This document shows, piece by piece, positions 17,076 to 26,057 of a stretch of DNA of 40,146 bases (positions are counted from its first letter, which is position 1; each line of letters opens with the position of its first letter). This DNA is from an uncultured Bacteroidota bacterium (GTDB taxonomy: Bacteria > Bacteroidota > Bacteroidia > Flavobacteriales > Flavobacteriaceae). The notes under the pieces are model-generated. The model ran no database searches. It was not told the DNA's origin and was given only the letters and a program-made list of their open reading frames with translations. A program made the translations under genes and the position numbers. The stretch spans positions 1-40,146 of the forward strand of contig CAIOTL010000111.1 of NCBI GenBank assembly GCA_903861155.1. Reading direction: 5' to 3'.

Positions 17076-19583
17076 TTACATTTTAAAACTGCGCAATCGC
17101 AACGAATTCATTATCACCGAAACTGAGCTAAAACTCATTGCTGCTGCCGCAATCATAGGCGACAATAATATTCCAAAGACAGGATACAAAACTCCCGCAG
17201 CAACCGAAATTCCGAATACATTGTAAATAAACGCAAAAAATAAATTCTGTTTGATGTTTCGCATTACGGCATGACTTAAGTTTTTGGCTTTAACTATACC
17301 TTGTAAATCACCTTTTACCAAGGTGATTTTAGCACTTTCAATCGCCACATCCGTTCCTGTTCCCATTGCAATTCCTATGTTGGCTTGCGCCAATGCCGGC
17401 GCGTCGTTTATTCCGTCACCTGCCATTGCCACTATTTTCCCTTCGGCTTGTAGGCGTTTGATTTCTTTGAGCTTGTCTTGTGGCAAACAATTGGCGATGA
17501 AACCTGATAAATGCAATTCATCGGCAACCGCTTTTGCCGTATTCGCATTATCGCCCGTAAGCATTATCACTTCAACTCCTTGACGCATCAATTCCTTGAT
17601 TGCTGCCGCGCTTGTTGCTTTTATCGTATCGGAAATGGAAACGAAACCAACGGCAGTTCCATCAATGGAAATATAGGAAACTGTTTTTCCTAGTTTTTGT
17701 TCGGCAATGATTTTACTTTCCAAATCCTCGGAAATACTTGCCCCTACTTGCTCCATCAATTTCTTATTTCCCAAAGCAACTTTCTTTTTTTCTACTGTTC
17801 CAATAACTCCTTTACCAGCAATAGCTTCGAAATCTTTCACTTCGACTAAGGAAACTTTTTTATCTTTAGCATAATTTACCACGGCTTGAGCCAATGGATG
17901 TTCGCTGTATTGATTCAAGGAAGCAATGTTTTGCAACAAATTATCCTCTTCCTTATCTTTCGTCGAATAAACTTTTTCTACTGATGGTTTTCCTTCCGTA
18001 ATGGTTCCGGTTTTATCCGTAATTAAGACGTTTACCTTGTTCATATTTTCCAAAGCTTCGGCATTTTTGATCAAAACTCCCGATTGGGCGCCCTTGCCCA
18101 CGCCTACCATAACCGACATGGGTGTGGCCAATCCCAAAGCACACGGACAGGCAATAATTAAAACGGCTATCGAATTGATGAAGCCATAAACAACGGCTGG
18201 TTCAGGGCCAAATTTATCCCAAACAACAAACGTAATCATCGAAATTAGTACCACGATTGGTACAAAATATTTGGCAATACTATCGGCTAATCTTTGAATT
18301 GGCGCTCTGGAACGACTGGCATCATTGACCATTTGGACAATTTGCGAAAGCAAGGTCTCCGCACCTACTTTTTCGGCTACCATTACGAAAGATTTGTTGC
18401 CATTAATAGTTCCTGCAATAACATTGTCACCAATACTTTTATCAACGGGAATGGGTTCTCCCGAAATCATCGATTCGTCAATGGTGCTTTCTCCATCGGT
18501 AATTTTTCCATCAACCGGAATTTTTTCGCCAGGTTTCACCCGCAATAAATCTTCTTTCTTGATGTCGTGAATGGAAATTACTTTATCCTTTCCGTCAACG
18601 ACCAAAGTAGCCACGGTTGGCGCTAATTTTAATAGTTCTTTGATGGCAGCATTCGTTTGTCCGTGAGCTTTGGCTTCCATTAATTGTCCAAGCAAAACCA
18701 AGGTCAATATCACTGCCGTGGCTTCAAAATAGATCGCTACAGCCCCGTGATGTTTAAATGCTGATGGAAAATATCCAGGAAACAACAATCCGCCAATACT
18801 GAATAAAAAGGCAATTCCGGTGCCAATTCCTATCAGCGTAAACATATTGAGATTCCAAGTGATGATGGATTTCCAAGCGCGTTCAAAAAACATCCAACCG
18901 GCATAAAAAACCACAGGAAGTGTCAAGATAAATTGTACCCAATTCCATTTTTGTGTATCCAAAATTTGCAGTAACGGATTGTTGGGCAACATTTCCATCA
19001 TCGAAATGATGAAAACGGGCAATGAAAAAGCAATGGCAATTTTCATTTTTCGCCATAAATCATTGTAAGTGGTGTTTTCCTCAATCGCCACGGGTTCCAT
19101 TGGAACCAAATCCATTCCGCAAATGGGACAATTTCCGGGTGCATTCTCAACGATTTCGGGATGCATCGGGCAAATGTACAGAGTTTTTCCGATATTTAAA
19201 TCGGGGGCTTTGACCAAATCCATTCCGCAAACAGGACAATCCCCGGCTTTGTCATAGACTTTGTCGCCTTCGCAAAACATCGGACAATAATATTTTCCGG
19301 AAGCACTTTCGGGCAAAACTACTTGATTCATTTCGCTTGGTGGTGGCGTACTGTAAAGGGATTTTTCAGATGCTGCGCCGCTTGCACTAATAATGTAGTT
19401 TCCAGCGGCGTATAATACTTTTTGCAATTTGAAAATGGGAAGTTGCTTTTCCGTTGTGATGGTGGCTATTGGCGGATCTAAAGAAACCGTGGCTTCTACT
19501 CCAGCTATTTCGTTCAAGGCTTTTTCTACTTTGGTACGGCAGCCATTGCAGGACATTCCGGTAACTTGGTATGTATGAGTCAT
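17076..19583 (-). CDS. copA: Copper-translocating P-type ATPase (CopA-like) with two extra metal-binding modules
   Basis: The 835-residue product is a P1B ATPase that pumps Cu(I) (or Ag(I)) out of the cytoplasm. It starts with a heavy-metal-associated domain with GMSCNGC (Cys12, Cys15). Two zinc-ribbon-like heavy-metal-binding modules follow (Cys100...CPVCGM to 121, and CPMHPE...CPICGM, about 138-157). The pump itself has eight predicted membrane segments, the TGE-like actuator motif (SGEP), the metal-path motif CPC (479-481), the phosphorylated Asp523 in DKTGT, SEHP and GDGINDAP. CPC and SEHP define the copper class. It is the last gene of the minus-strand copper block, 74 bases behind the small lipoprotein gene. 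Confidence 0.95.
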   Translation of the reverse strand: MTHTYQVTGMSCNGCRTKVEKALNEIAGVEATVSLDPPIATITTEKQLPIFKLQKVLYAAGNYIISASGAASEKSLYSTPPPSEMNQVVLPESASGKYYCPMFCEGDKVYDKAGDCPVCGMDLVKAPDLNIGKTLYICPMHPEIVENAPGNCPICGMDLVPMEPVAIEENTTYNDLWRKMKIAIAFSLPVFIISMMEMLPNNPLLQILDTQKWNWVQFILTLPVVFYAGWMFFERAWKSIITWNLNMFTLIGIGTGIAFLFSIGGLLFPGYFPSAFKHHGAVAIYFEATAVILTLVLLGQLMEAKAHGQTNAAIKELLKLAPTVATLVVDGKDKVISIHDIKKEDLLRVKPGEKIPVDGKITDGESTIDESMISGEPIPVDKSIGDNVIAGTINGNKSFVMVAEKVGAETLLSQIVQMVNDASRSRAPIQRLADSIAKYFVPIVVLISMITFVVWDKFGPEPAVVYGFINSIAVLIIACPCALGLATPMSVMVGVGKGAQSGVLIKNAEALENMNKVNVLITDKTGTITEGKPSVEKVYSTKDKEEDNLLQNIASLNQYSEHPLAQAVVNYAKDKKVSLVEVKDFEAIAGKGVIGTVEKKKVALGNKKLMEQVGASISEDLESKIIAEQKLGKTVSYISIDGTAVGFVSISDTIKATSAAAIKELMRQGVEVIMLTGDNANTAKAVADELHLSGFIANCLPQDKLKEIKRLQAEGKIVAMAGDGINDAPALAQANIGIAMGTGTDVAIESAKITLVKGDLQGIVKAKNLSHAVMRNIKQNLFFAFIYNVFGISVAAGVLYPVFGILLSPMIAAAAMSFSSVSVIMNSLRLRSFKM

Positions 19584-19657
19584 TAGTTTGATGAATTAAA
19601 ACCAACTTCACAAAATAATTGCAAAGTTGATTTAATTGATTAAGCGAAATTGAAAAC

Positions 19658-19963
19658 TTATTTTGTTGCAGTTTTTACAACAGGTACGGTTAATTTCATT
19701 CCGCATTTTGAACATTTGTCGTTCAATTTTCCTTGAACTTCTGGATGCATTGGACAAGCATAAATTTGTTCCATCATCATTTTTTTTGAAGAACCATTCT
19801 TCATCATTGTAGAATCGTTTTCCATCATTGTTCCCTCTTTTGTCATCATTGTAGAATCGTTTGTCATCATTCCTGAATGAGTTGTTGATACTTCTTTAGA
19901 TTTTTGATTGCAAGAAAATGTTACTAAAGCCAATAATATGGCTGATAAAATTATTTTTTTCAT
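19658..19963 (-). CDS. Heavy-metal-binding domain lipoprotein
   Basis: The 101-residue product has a lipoprotein signal (hydrophobic stretch ending in VTFSC, Cys18 as the likely lipidated residue). A Met/Thr-rich linker follows with tandem repeats of the NDSTMM type, then a C-terminal module with CPMHPE and CSKCGMKL. The module is the same as in the copper ATPase and adaptors nearby and binds soft metals. Methionine-rich linkers of this kind are typical of copper-handling periplasmic proteins. It is likely anchored in the envelope and may hold or deliver Cu(I); the direction of transfer is not known. It sits between the Cys-rich bundle gene and copA. Confidence 0.8.
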   Translation of the reverse strand: MKKIILSAILLALVTFSCNQKSKEVSTTHSGMMTNDSTMMTKEGTMMENDSTMMKNGSSKKMMMEQIYACPMHPEVQGKLNDKCSKCGMKLTVPVVKTATK

Positions 19964-20030
19964 TTTTTTACTTTTTTTAAACGATACTAAATACTTTTTG
20001 ATAAGCGTTTAGAATTGAATTAGTTATTTT

Positions 20031-20336
20031 TTACATTTTACAGGCATCTGCACATTTTTTGCATGCATCAGCGCATTTTTTACAACATTCCATATTGTGT
20101 TTACTGCACTCCTTGCCACAATCTTCACAACATTTCACGCATAATGCACAAAGGGCATCGGCTAATTTCGAGCCTCTAGCACATAATCTTGCACAAAGTG
20201 CGCACATATCGGCACAATCACGACATAATTTCACACACCCTTCGTGTCCGATCATTGTTAAACATTCAGTAGAACATTTTTCACATTCAACCATACACGC
20301 CAAACAAACCTCAATACTTACTTCAACATTTTTCAT
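20031..20336 (-). CDS. Four-helix-bundle copper-storage-like protein (Csp family)
   Basis: The 101-residue product has 23 cysteines, mostly in CxxC and CxxxC spacing (for example 11, 14, 18, 21, 25, then 34, 38, 41, 45, 48, 52). This places the thiols on the inner faces of a four-helix bundle, as in the Csp copper-storage proteins and DUF326 family. Such proteins can hold many Cu(I) ions per monomer. There is no signal peptide, so it should be cytoplasmic, like Csp3. The gene lies in the copper block, between the second adaptor and a metal-binding lipoprotein, with a 181-base gap upstream that carries inverted repeats. The family assignment is firm; the copper load is inferred from relatives. 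Confidence 0.87.
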   Translation of the reverse strand: MKNVEVSIEVCLACMVECEKCSTECLTMIGHEGCVKLCRDCADMCALCARLCARGSKLADALCALCVKCCEDCGKECSKHNMECCKKCADACKKCADACKM

Positions 20337-20350
20337 TTTATGATATTATT

Positions 20351-20386
20351 TATTGTAGATTAATTTCTACGTACAATACTACAATA
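20351..20386. promoter_or_regulatory. Candidate operator upstream of the Cys-rich bundle gene
   Basis: TATTGTAG (20351-20358) and CTACAATA (20379-20386) form a perfect 8-bp inverted repeat with a 20-base spacer. Inside it lie GTAGA/TCTAC and another TTGTAC-like copy. It begins 15 bases before the ATG at 20336. I see no consensus promoter beside it, so a regulator site or an mRNA hairpin are both possible. Confidence 0.35.
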
Positions 20387-20517
20387 GATTTATGTTTAGG
20401 ATGTTGTATAATTATTTGTTTAAGTTACAAAATTAACGCATAAATTGTTTTATTGTTTCAATCTCTTTTCCAAAACCCAATAGTATTGAACTATTATTCA
20501 GAATATTTTAGGAAATT

Positions 20518-21630
20518 TTACATCTTCATTCCCTCCATTGGGTCGCTACCTTTTCTAAAAATATATTCGCTATTTATGGCATAAGCACCAGTAATCACAA
20601 CTTTTTTTGTAGAATCAATATTCGATTTAATTTCAATCATTCCATTCGTTTCAATACCAGTTTCTACCATTAGATTTTCAAAAACTCCTGGTCTCTTTTC
20701 AACCCAAATATAAGAAGCGTTTTGTTCCCGAATTACGGCATCAATCGGAACAAATAATACTTTTTGGTGGGGTTGCGATAATTGGGCAAGGGCTTGCATT
20801 CCCGGTTTCAAGAGCAAGTTCGGATTGGGTATTTCCATCCGAATCAAAAGCAATCTAGTATCAGGATTAATTTCCGGATTGATGAATGAAATTCGGGCAT
20901 TTATGGTTTTATCAGGATAATCAGCAAAAGAAACTTTGGTATTTTGCCCTATGGAAATACTTTTCAAATCGTTTACATTTACTTGTGATTCTAGCCAAAG
21001 ACTATTTAAATCGGCTAATTGAATCACCGCTGAACCTTCCATTACATAACCGCCTTCGGTAGCCATTATTTCTGAAATAGTACCGCTAAAAGCGCTATAA
21101 AAAGTAGTATATGGCGAAATTGCCGCCGTCGATTTTATCCTTTCAATTTGAGCATTTGACAAACCATAAAACAACAGTTTTTGTTTGGCCGAAGCCAACA
21201 TATTTTTGGCATTTTTACCAAAATCTCCCGGCATAGAAAGCTGTTGGTATGCCAAAAAATAATCTTGTTTGGCCACAGCAATATCTTCGCTGTATAAAAC
21301 ATAAACCGCTGTGTTTTTTGTCACAAAATCACCCGTTGTTTTGAAATATAATTTTTCAATTCGTCCCATTGCTCTTGATGAAACGGTTTTTATTTTTTCT
21401 TGATTAATTGTCAAAACTCCCGTGTAACTCTGGTCTAAACTATTTTTTGTTTCCAAAATAGTTTGGGTAGTTATATTCCCCAATAGTATTTGCTGTTTGC
21501 TCAAACTAATTTCGTTCGAAGCAGAATTATCCGTTTTAATTGGATTATTAAGATCAGTTTTTTTTGTGTTACAACTTATAAATACAGCAAATAACAGCAG
21601 TAGAATTCCATTTTTTTTTATCTTTTTCAT
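20518..21630 (-). CDS. RND efflux periplasmic adaptor (CusB-like), lipoprotein
   Basis: The 370-residue product starts with a lipoprotein signal (LLLFAVFISC, lipid Cys about 20). It has the membrane-fusion-protein pattern: a beta-barrel and lipoyl half (SSRAMGRIEKLYFKTTGDFV), an alpha-hairpin (about 125-165), the second lipoyl half (ISPYTTFYSAFSGTISEIMATEG) and the C-terminal barrel (KPGMQALAQL). It ends with DPMEGMKM, a Met-rich tail. Adaptors of this type bridge a CusA-type pump and TolC and can hand Cu(I)/Ag(I) to the pump. The gene starts two bases after the end of the upstream adaptor gene, so the two are co-translated from one transcript. Confidence 0.88.
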   Translation of the reverse strand: MKKIKKNGILLLLFAVFISCNTKKTDLNNPIKTDNSASNEISLSKQQILLGNITTQTILETKNSLDQSYTGVLTINQEKIKTVSSRAMGRIEKLYFKTTGDFVTKNTAVYVLYSEDIAVAKQDYFLAYQQLSMPGDFGKNAKNMLASAKQKLLFYGLSNAQIERIKSTAAISPYTTFYSAFSGTISEIMATEGGYVMEGSAVIQLADLNSLWLESQVNVNDLKSISIGQNTKVSFADYPDKTINARISFINPEINPDTRLLLIRMEIPNPNLLLKPGMQALAQLSQPHQKVLFVPIDAVIREQNASYIWVEKRPGVFENLMVETGIETNGMIEIKSNIDSTKKVVITGAYAINSEYIFRKGSDPMEGMKM

Positions 21631-21632
21631 CT

Positions 21633-22877
21633 TTATTCTGTTTTAATGAAGCTTTCGCTGTCGATTAAATAGTTTCCGTTTTCGGCAATGGAATCTCGAA
21701 CGGAAATCCCTTGAAGAACTTGCACAAAATCATCGATTTCAATTCCAGTTTTAATGGCAGTTGCCTTGAATCCATTCTCCATTTTTACGAAAACTATTTT
21801 CTTGGCTCCAATGCTGACCATCTCCTGTTTTTGTATCCAAACTCCTTTCTCAGGATTTGTTTTTACAACTCCTTGCAATCGCATACCAATGGGTAATCTC
21901 ATCTTGTTGTTATCCAAATAAACCCGAACTCTGTTGGTTTTATCCAATGGATTGAATTGGGTTTCAACAAAATTGATTCTGGCATAAATGAATTTATTTT
22001 CGTCCAACTCTGTAGAAATTCGAATGGATTGATTGGTTTTTATTAAACTAGTATAAGCCTGACTTAAATTGAAAATTCCCCAGACTTTATCCGTATTTAA
22101 TAATTTGAAAACAGTTTGATTTTTCTTGACATAATCGCCTTCTTTAACCGATAAATTTTCTGTTGTTACAGTCTTTTGCATCGCAGTATTTACCGTATTA
22201 GTCATACTTTCCGTCCCTTGAATAATTCCGGAAGTCGGGCTATAAATCGAAATTATAGGGTTGGCTTTTTGGGTCGAAACCAAAGAATTAATCTGATTTG
22301 CTGTCATTCCGTATAATTCCAATTTTTGTTTTGATGCCAAAATAATCGAAGTATTATCTGCATCATTAACAATTAAATAGATAAAATTCTGCTGTTCGGT
22401 CATTAACTCGGGGCTGTATAAATCAAAGAGTTTTTGTCCTTTAATCACTTTTTGGAATTTATAATTTACATACATTCTTTCGATTCTGCCATTTATTCGA
22501 ACTGCAACATTTTCGGCCGAATTGGGATCATAAGCCACAATTCCCGGCAAGTTTATTTCGATACTTAATATAGTGTCTTTTGGAGTCGTCGTTTTAAATT
22601 TTCCAACTATAAAATTATCGGTTGGTTTCAATAAATCTTCAATCGATTTACCTTCAACAACCTGATTCTTTATTGCTTTTTTGACCAAAGTCATTCCGCA
22701 AATAGGACAATTTCCAGCTTTGTATCGAATAATTTGAGGATGCATCGAACAAGTATACACCTCCTTTTCGAGTTTATTATCCGAATGACTCTCTAACTTT
22801 ACCGAAAAGAAATACGTAGCAAAAACGATTATTAAAACCAGAACTAAACCTAAAATATACTTTAGATAATTATTCAT
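21633..22877 (-). CDS. RND efflux periplasmic adaptor with N-terminal heavy-metal-binding module
   Basis: The 414-residue product has an N-terminal membrane anchor (about 6-26), then a heavy-metal-binding module with CSMHPQ and CPICGM (about 43-62), and then the adaptor core: first lipoyl half (VRINGRIERMYVNYKFQKV), helical hairpin, second half (ISIYSPTSGIIQGTESM) and barrel (LPIGMRLQGVV). This is the CusB architecture with an added metal-binding part, which fits a Cu(I)/Ag(I) efflux system. It lies directly after the TolC gene (two-base gap) and directly before the second adaptor. Confidence 0.9.
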   Translation of the reverse strand: MNNYLKYILGLVLVLIIVFATYFFSVKLESHSDNKLEKEVYTCSMHPQIIRYKAGNCPICGMTLVKKAIKNQVVEGKSIEDLLKPTDNFIVGKFKTTTPKDTILSIEINLPGIVAYDPNSAENVAVRINGRIERMYVNYKFQKVIKGQKLFDLYSPELMTEQQNFIYLIVNDADNTSIILASKQKLELYGMTANQINSLVSTQKANPIISIYSPTSGIIQGTESMTNTVNTAMQKTVTTENLSVKEGDYVKKNQTVFKLLNTDKVWGIFNLSQAYTSLIKTNQSIRISTELDENKFIYARINFVETQFNPLDKTNRVRVYLDNNKMRLPIGMRLQGVVKTNPEKGVWIQKQEMVSIGAKKIVFVKMENGFKATAIKTGIEIDDFVQVLQGISVRDSIAENGNYLIDSESFIKTE

Positions 22878-22879
22878 AA

Positions 22880-24133
22880 TTAATTGTTTTCTAATTGTTT
22901 TTCTATTTCAACTTGTGTAATTAATATAGCTTGCAATTTATCCAGCGCCTCAATTTGGGACATATTCAAAGCTTCCCAAGCGTCCAAAACAAGAAACAAA
23001 TCACTTGTGTTATTTTGCCAAGCTAAAACTGCGGTATCATAATTTCTGCGCAATGCCGGAATAATATTTTTAACTGCAATCTCATATTGTTTTTTCAAGG
23101 TGGCTAATTCGGCATCCATACCCGAAATCATTCCCGTGGCTTCGTTTAAAATCATTTGTTTTTGCCAAAACAGACCTTCATTTTTCATTTTGAAACTGGC
23201 AATATTGGCTTTGTTCGTTCGAGTTGACCATGGCACTGGAATATTTATCATTCCCATCAAAGAAAATTGTTGGGGTTGTTGCCCAAAGGCAAACATGTGA
23301 TCGTATTTAATCCCGAATTCAGGCAATAATTTTGTTTTTTCTGACTCAATTTTCAATTGGTTCAACTCAATTGTTTTATCAATTGCTCTCACATCGCTTC
23401 GGTTATGAGAAAGGGAAGCTGTATCTGATTTCATAAAATTAAAATCAATGAATTTATACGTCGAATCAACCTCAAAATCGGTGGCTTTACTTCTTGCCAT
23501 CAAGGTATTGAGCACAATTCGTTTTTGGAAAATTTCATTTTGGTACATGATAACCATATTTTCCAAGGTGCTGTATTGGGATTTTGCCTTGTAATACGTT
23601 GGTAATTTATCCATATTATATTGGTATCTAATTTCCATGCTTTTAGTCATATAAGACAAAAGCGATAAATTATCATTAACCACTTTCAACTTTTTATTGA
23701 GTACCAACCATTGATAATAATTCGTTTTCGCCAAAGCATTCAATTGATTAATCGTAAATTTTTTATTTTCATGAACCACCATATTCATAGCTCCCATATA
23801 CCTTTCTTCCTTTTTAAGACTCAAAAAATTAGGTATCATTTGGGTAATTCCCACCATATAATTTCCCATCCCTGGCCCCATTTCATTGGCTTTCCATAAT
23901 TTAATATTGTAAGGAGTCATAAAAAAACCAGTGCTCACTTGCGGTGGCATCCAATTATTGATTCCTTTTGTCTCTTCATCTATACTTTGCATCTCAGCAT
24001 CGTACATTTTTAATTGTGGATTATTGGTTTTGATAGTTTCTAAAACGGAATCCAACGAAAGTGTTTGTGAAACCAAATTCTGGCTACTTAAAATCAAACA
24101 ACTTATTGCGATATAATATTTAATGTTTAGCAT
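22880..24133 (-). CDS. TolC-family outer-membrane efflux protein
   Basis: The 417-residue product has a signal peptide (about 1-22) and two internally related halves made of long helices, as in the TolC tunnel: LSLDSVLETIKTNNPQL near the start and a corresponding repeat later (TIELNQLKIESEKTKLLPEFGIKYD). It forms the outer-membrane exit duct of the tripartite pump. The start overlaps the end of the CusA C-terminal reading frame by 14 bases, so translation is probably coupled. The short length (CusC is about 460) is normal for Bacteroidota members. Confidence 0.88.
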   Translation of the reverse strand: MLNIKYYIAISCLILSSQNLVSQTLSLDSVLETIKTNNPQLKMYDAEMQSIDEETKGINNWMPPQVSTGFFMTPYNIKLWKANEMGPGMGNYMVGITQMIPNFLSLKKEERYMGAMNMVVHENKKFTINQLNALAKTNYYQWLVLNKKLKVVNDNLSLLSYMTKSMEIRYQYNMDKLPTYYKAKSQYSTLENMVIMYQNEIFQKRIVLNTLMARSKATDFEVDSTYKFIDFNFMKSDTASLSHNRSDVRAIDKTIELNQLKIESEKTKLLPEFGIKYDHMFAFGQQPQQFSLMGMINIPVPWSTRTNKANIASFKMKNEGLFWQKQMILNEATGMISGMDAELATLKKQYEIAVKNIIPALRRNYDTAVLAWQNNTSDLFLVLDAWEALNMSQIEALDKLQAILITQVEIEKQLENN

Positions 24134-26057
24134 TGATAATTTCTATTTTACCTTTTGTTCTCAATTCTCGAAGTTTTACCATTTCAAAAACAACCGGCGT
24201 TATTAATAATACATAAATTGTGGAACTTATGGTTCCGCCAATGAGGGGAACTGTAATTGGGATCATAATATCAGCACCTGTTCCTGTTGACCAAAGTATT
24301 GGTATTAAACCAAATAACGCCACCGAAACCGTCATTAGTTTTGGTCGAAGCCTTTTAGCCGAACCTTCGATAATATAATGTCGGAGAATTTCCTCGGTAA
24401 TTACATCGCTGCTATTTCCGTATTTTTCGACCATTTTATTCATCGATTCATTCAAATAAATAGTGATTAACATCGTCGTTTCTACGGCTAAGCCAAAAAG
24501 AGCAATAAACCCGACCGCAACCGCAACCGACAAGTTAATTCCATAAAAATACACCATAAAAATTCCGCCGATTAACGCAAACGGAACCGTTACCATCGTA
24601 ATTAAAGCTTCCTTCATAGAATTATAGGTAAAGTATAAAATGAGAAAAATCAAGATAATAACAATAGGCAAAATCATGCCCAATGTTTTATTGGCTCTGA
24701 TTTGGTTTTCCCATTGCCCACTCCATTCCACATAATATCCTTTTGGCATTTTGGTTAACATGGTGTTGAGTTTTTTCTGGGCCTCTTCAACAGTACTTCC
24801 CAAATCACGATCTCGAACATTAAACAAAACGCTGCCTCGAAGCATCGCATTTTCGCTATTGATCATCGGCGGACCATCGCTTATTTTCACTTCGGCAACA
24901 GCTTCAAGAGGAATTGGACCAAATTGCATGGTTTGCACTTGTAGTTTTTTAAGCACTTCAATACTATTTCTGTATTCCTGCGCATAACGAGCATTTACTG
25001 AAAAACGCTGTCTTCCTTCGATTGTAGTAGTGAGTTTCATTCCGCCAATAGAAGCTTCAACAACATTATTGATATCGTCAATAGTGAGTCCGTAGCGTCC
25101 AATAACTTCGCGTTTTGCTACAATATCAATGTATTTTCCACCAGTAATGGGTTCCGAATACAAGTCTTTTACGCCAGCTGTGCCATCAAGTGCTTTTTTG
25201 ATTTTTTGCGAAAGAACATTAATCGTGTCTAAACTTGCTCCGTAAATTTTTATTCCAACATCGGTTCTAATTCCTGTCGAAAGCATATTAATCCGATTAA
25301 TAATAGGCTGCGTAAAACCATTTGTCACGCCCGGAATTTGAAGTTTAGTATTAATTTCAGTAACAATATCATTTTTCGTTTTGCCTTTTCGCCAATCTTG
25401 ACGCGGTTTCAATAGAATAATTGTTTCAATCATACTTATCGGACTATTGTCAGTCGCCGTATTGGCTCTCCCCGCTTTTCCCAAAACACTGGTGACTTCA
25501 GGAATCGATTTGATGAGTTTGTCCTGAACTTGCAAAATTCTTTTCGCCTCCGAATTGGAAACATCGGGCAAAGTCACGGGCATAAACAGAATAGAACCTT
25601 CGTCTAATGGAGGCATAAATTCAGAACCTAATTGGGTAAACATCAATCCGCCAATAAGTAAAGCCACAATATTAATCCCCAAAACGGTTTTTCTCCATTT
25701 TAGACAATAAGCCAAAATTGGCGTATAAATATTTTCGAGTTTTCTATTAATTGGATTTTTGTTTTCTGGTCGAAGTTTACCTTTGAGCAAGAAACTGATC
25801 AAAACCGGTGTGAGCGTGATCGCAAAAAAAGCATCCACAAGGAGTATAAATGACTTCGTCCAAGCCAGCGGACTAAATAATTTACCTTCCATTCCTGTCA
25901 AAAGAAATACCGGCAAAAAGGAAGCAATTATTACAAGAGTCGAATAAAAAACACCCGGACCAACTAGTTTCGAAGATTCTTCAATAATTTTGAGTCGTTC
26001 TTCCGAAGACAATGGATCATGTTCTTTTTTGAATATTTTATTTAGAAAATTTTTCAT
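24120..26057 (-). CDS. cusA: CusA-type RND metal efflux pump, C-terminal part (split gene)
   Basis: The 645-residue frame holds membrane segments 5-12 and the second half of the periplasmic domain of a heavy-metal RND transporter. The metal-path methionines expected from E. coli CusA are present: Met159 (LFMPVTLPD), Met209 (ISMIETI) and Met258 (INMLSTGI), so it should export Cu(I)/Ag(I). The first membrane segments, including the proton-relay Asp, are in the separate upstream frame 26054-27340. Its ATG overlaps that frame's TGA stop as ATGA, and a stop three codons upstream closes the frame on the other side. This is either a true two-piece transporter or a one-base frameshift. Confidence 0.9.
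   Translation of the reverse strand: MKNFLNKIFKKEHDPLSSEERLKIIEESSKLVGPGVFYSTLVIIASFLPVFLLTGMEGKLFSPLAWTKSFILLVDAFFAITLTPVLISFLLKGKLRPENKNPINRKLENIYTPILAYCLKWRKTVLGINIVALLIGGLMFTQLGSEFMPPLDEGSILFMPVTLPDVSNSEAKRILQVQDKLIKSIPEVTSVLGKAGRANTATDNSPISMIETIILLKPRQDWRKGKTKNDIVTEINTKLQIPGVTNGFTQPIINRINMLSTGIRTDVGIKIYGASLDTINVLSQKIKKALDGTAGVKDLYSEPITGGKYIDIVAKREVIGRYGLTIDDINNVVEASIGGMKLTTTIEGRQRFSVNARYAQEYRNSIEVLKKLQVQTMQFGPIPLEAVAEVKISDGPPMINSENAMLRGSVLFNVRDRDLGSTVEEAQKKLNTMLTKMPKGYYVEWSGQWENQIRANKTLGMILPIVIILIFLILYFTYNSMKEALITMVTVPFALIGGIFMVYFYGINLSVAVAVGFIALFGLAVETTMLITIYLNESMNKMVEKYGNSSDVITEEILRHYIIEGSAKRLRPKLMTVSVALFGLIPILWSTGTGADIMIPITVPLIGGTISSTIYVLLITPVVFEMVKLRELRTKGKIEIINAKH

Noticed and set aside
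20059..20343. His- and Gln-rich frame on the plus strand
   Set aside because: It is the antisense of the Cys-rich bundle gene, whose regular codon use creates the pattern. The sense frame has a clear family match.
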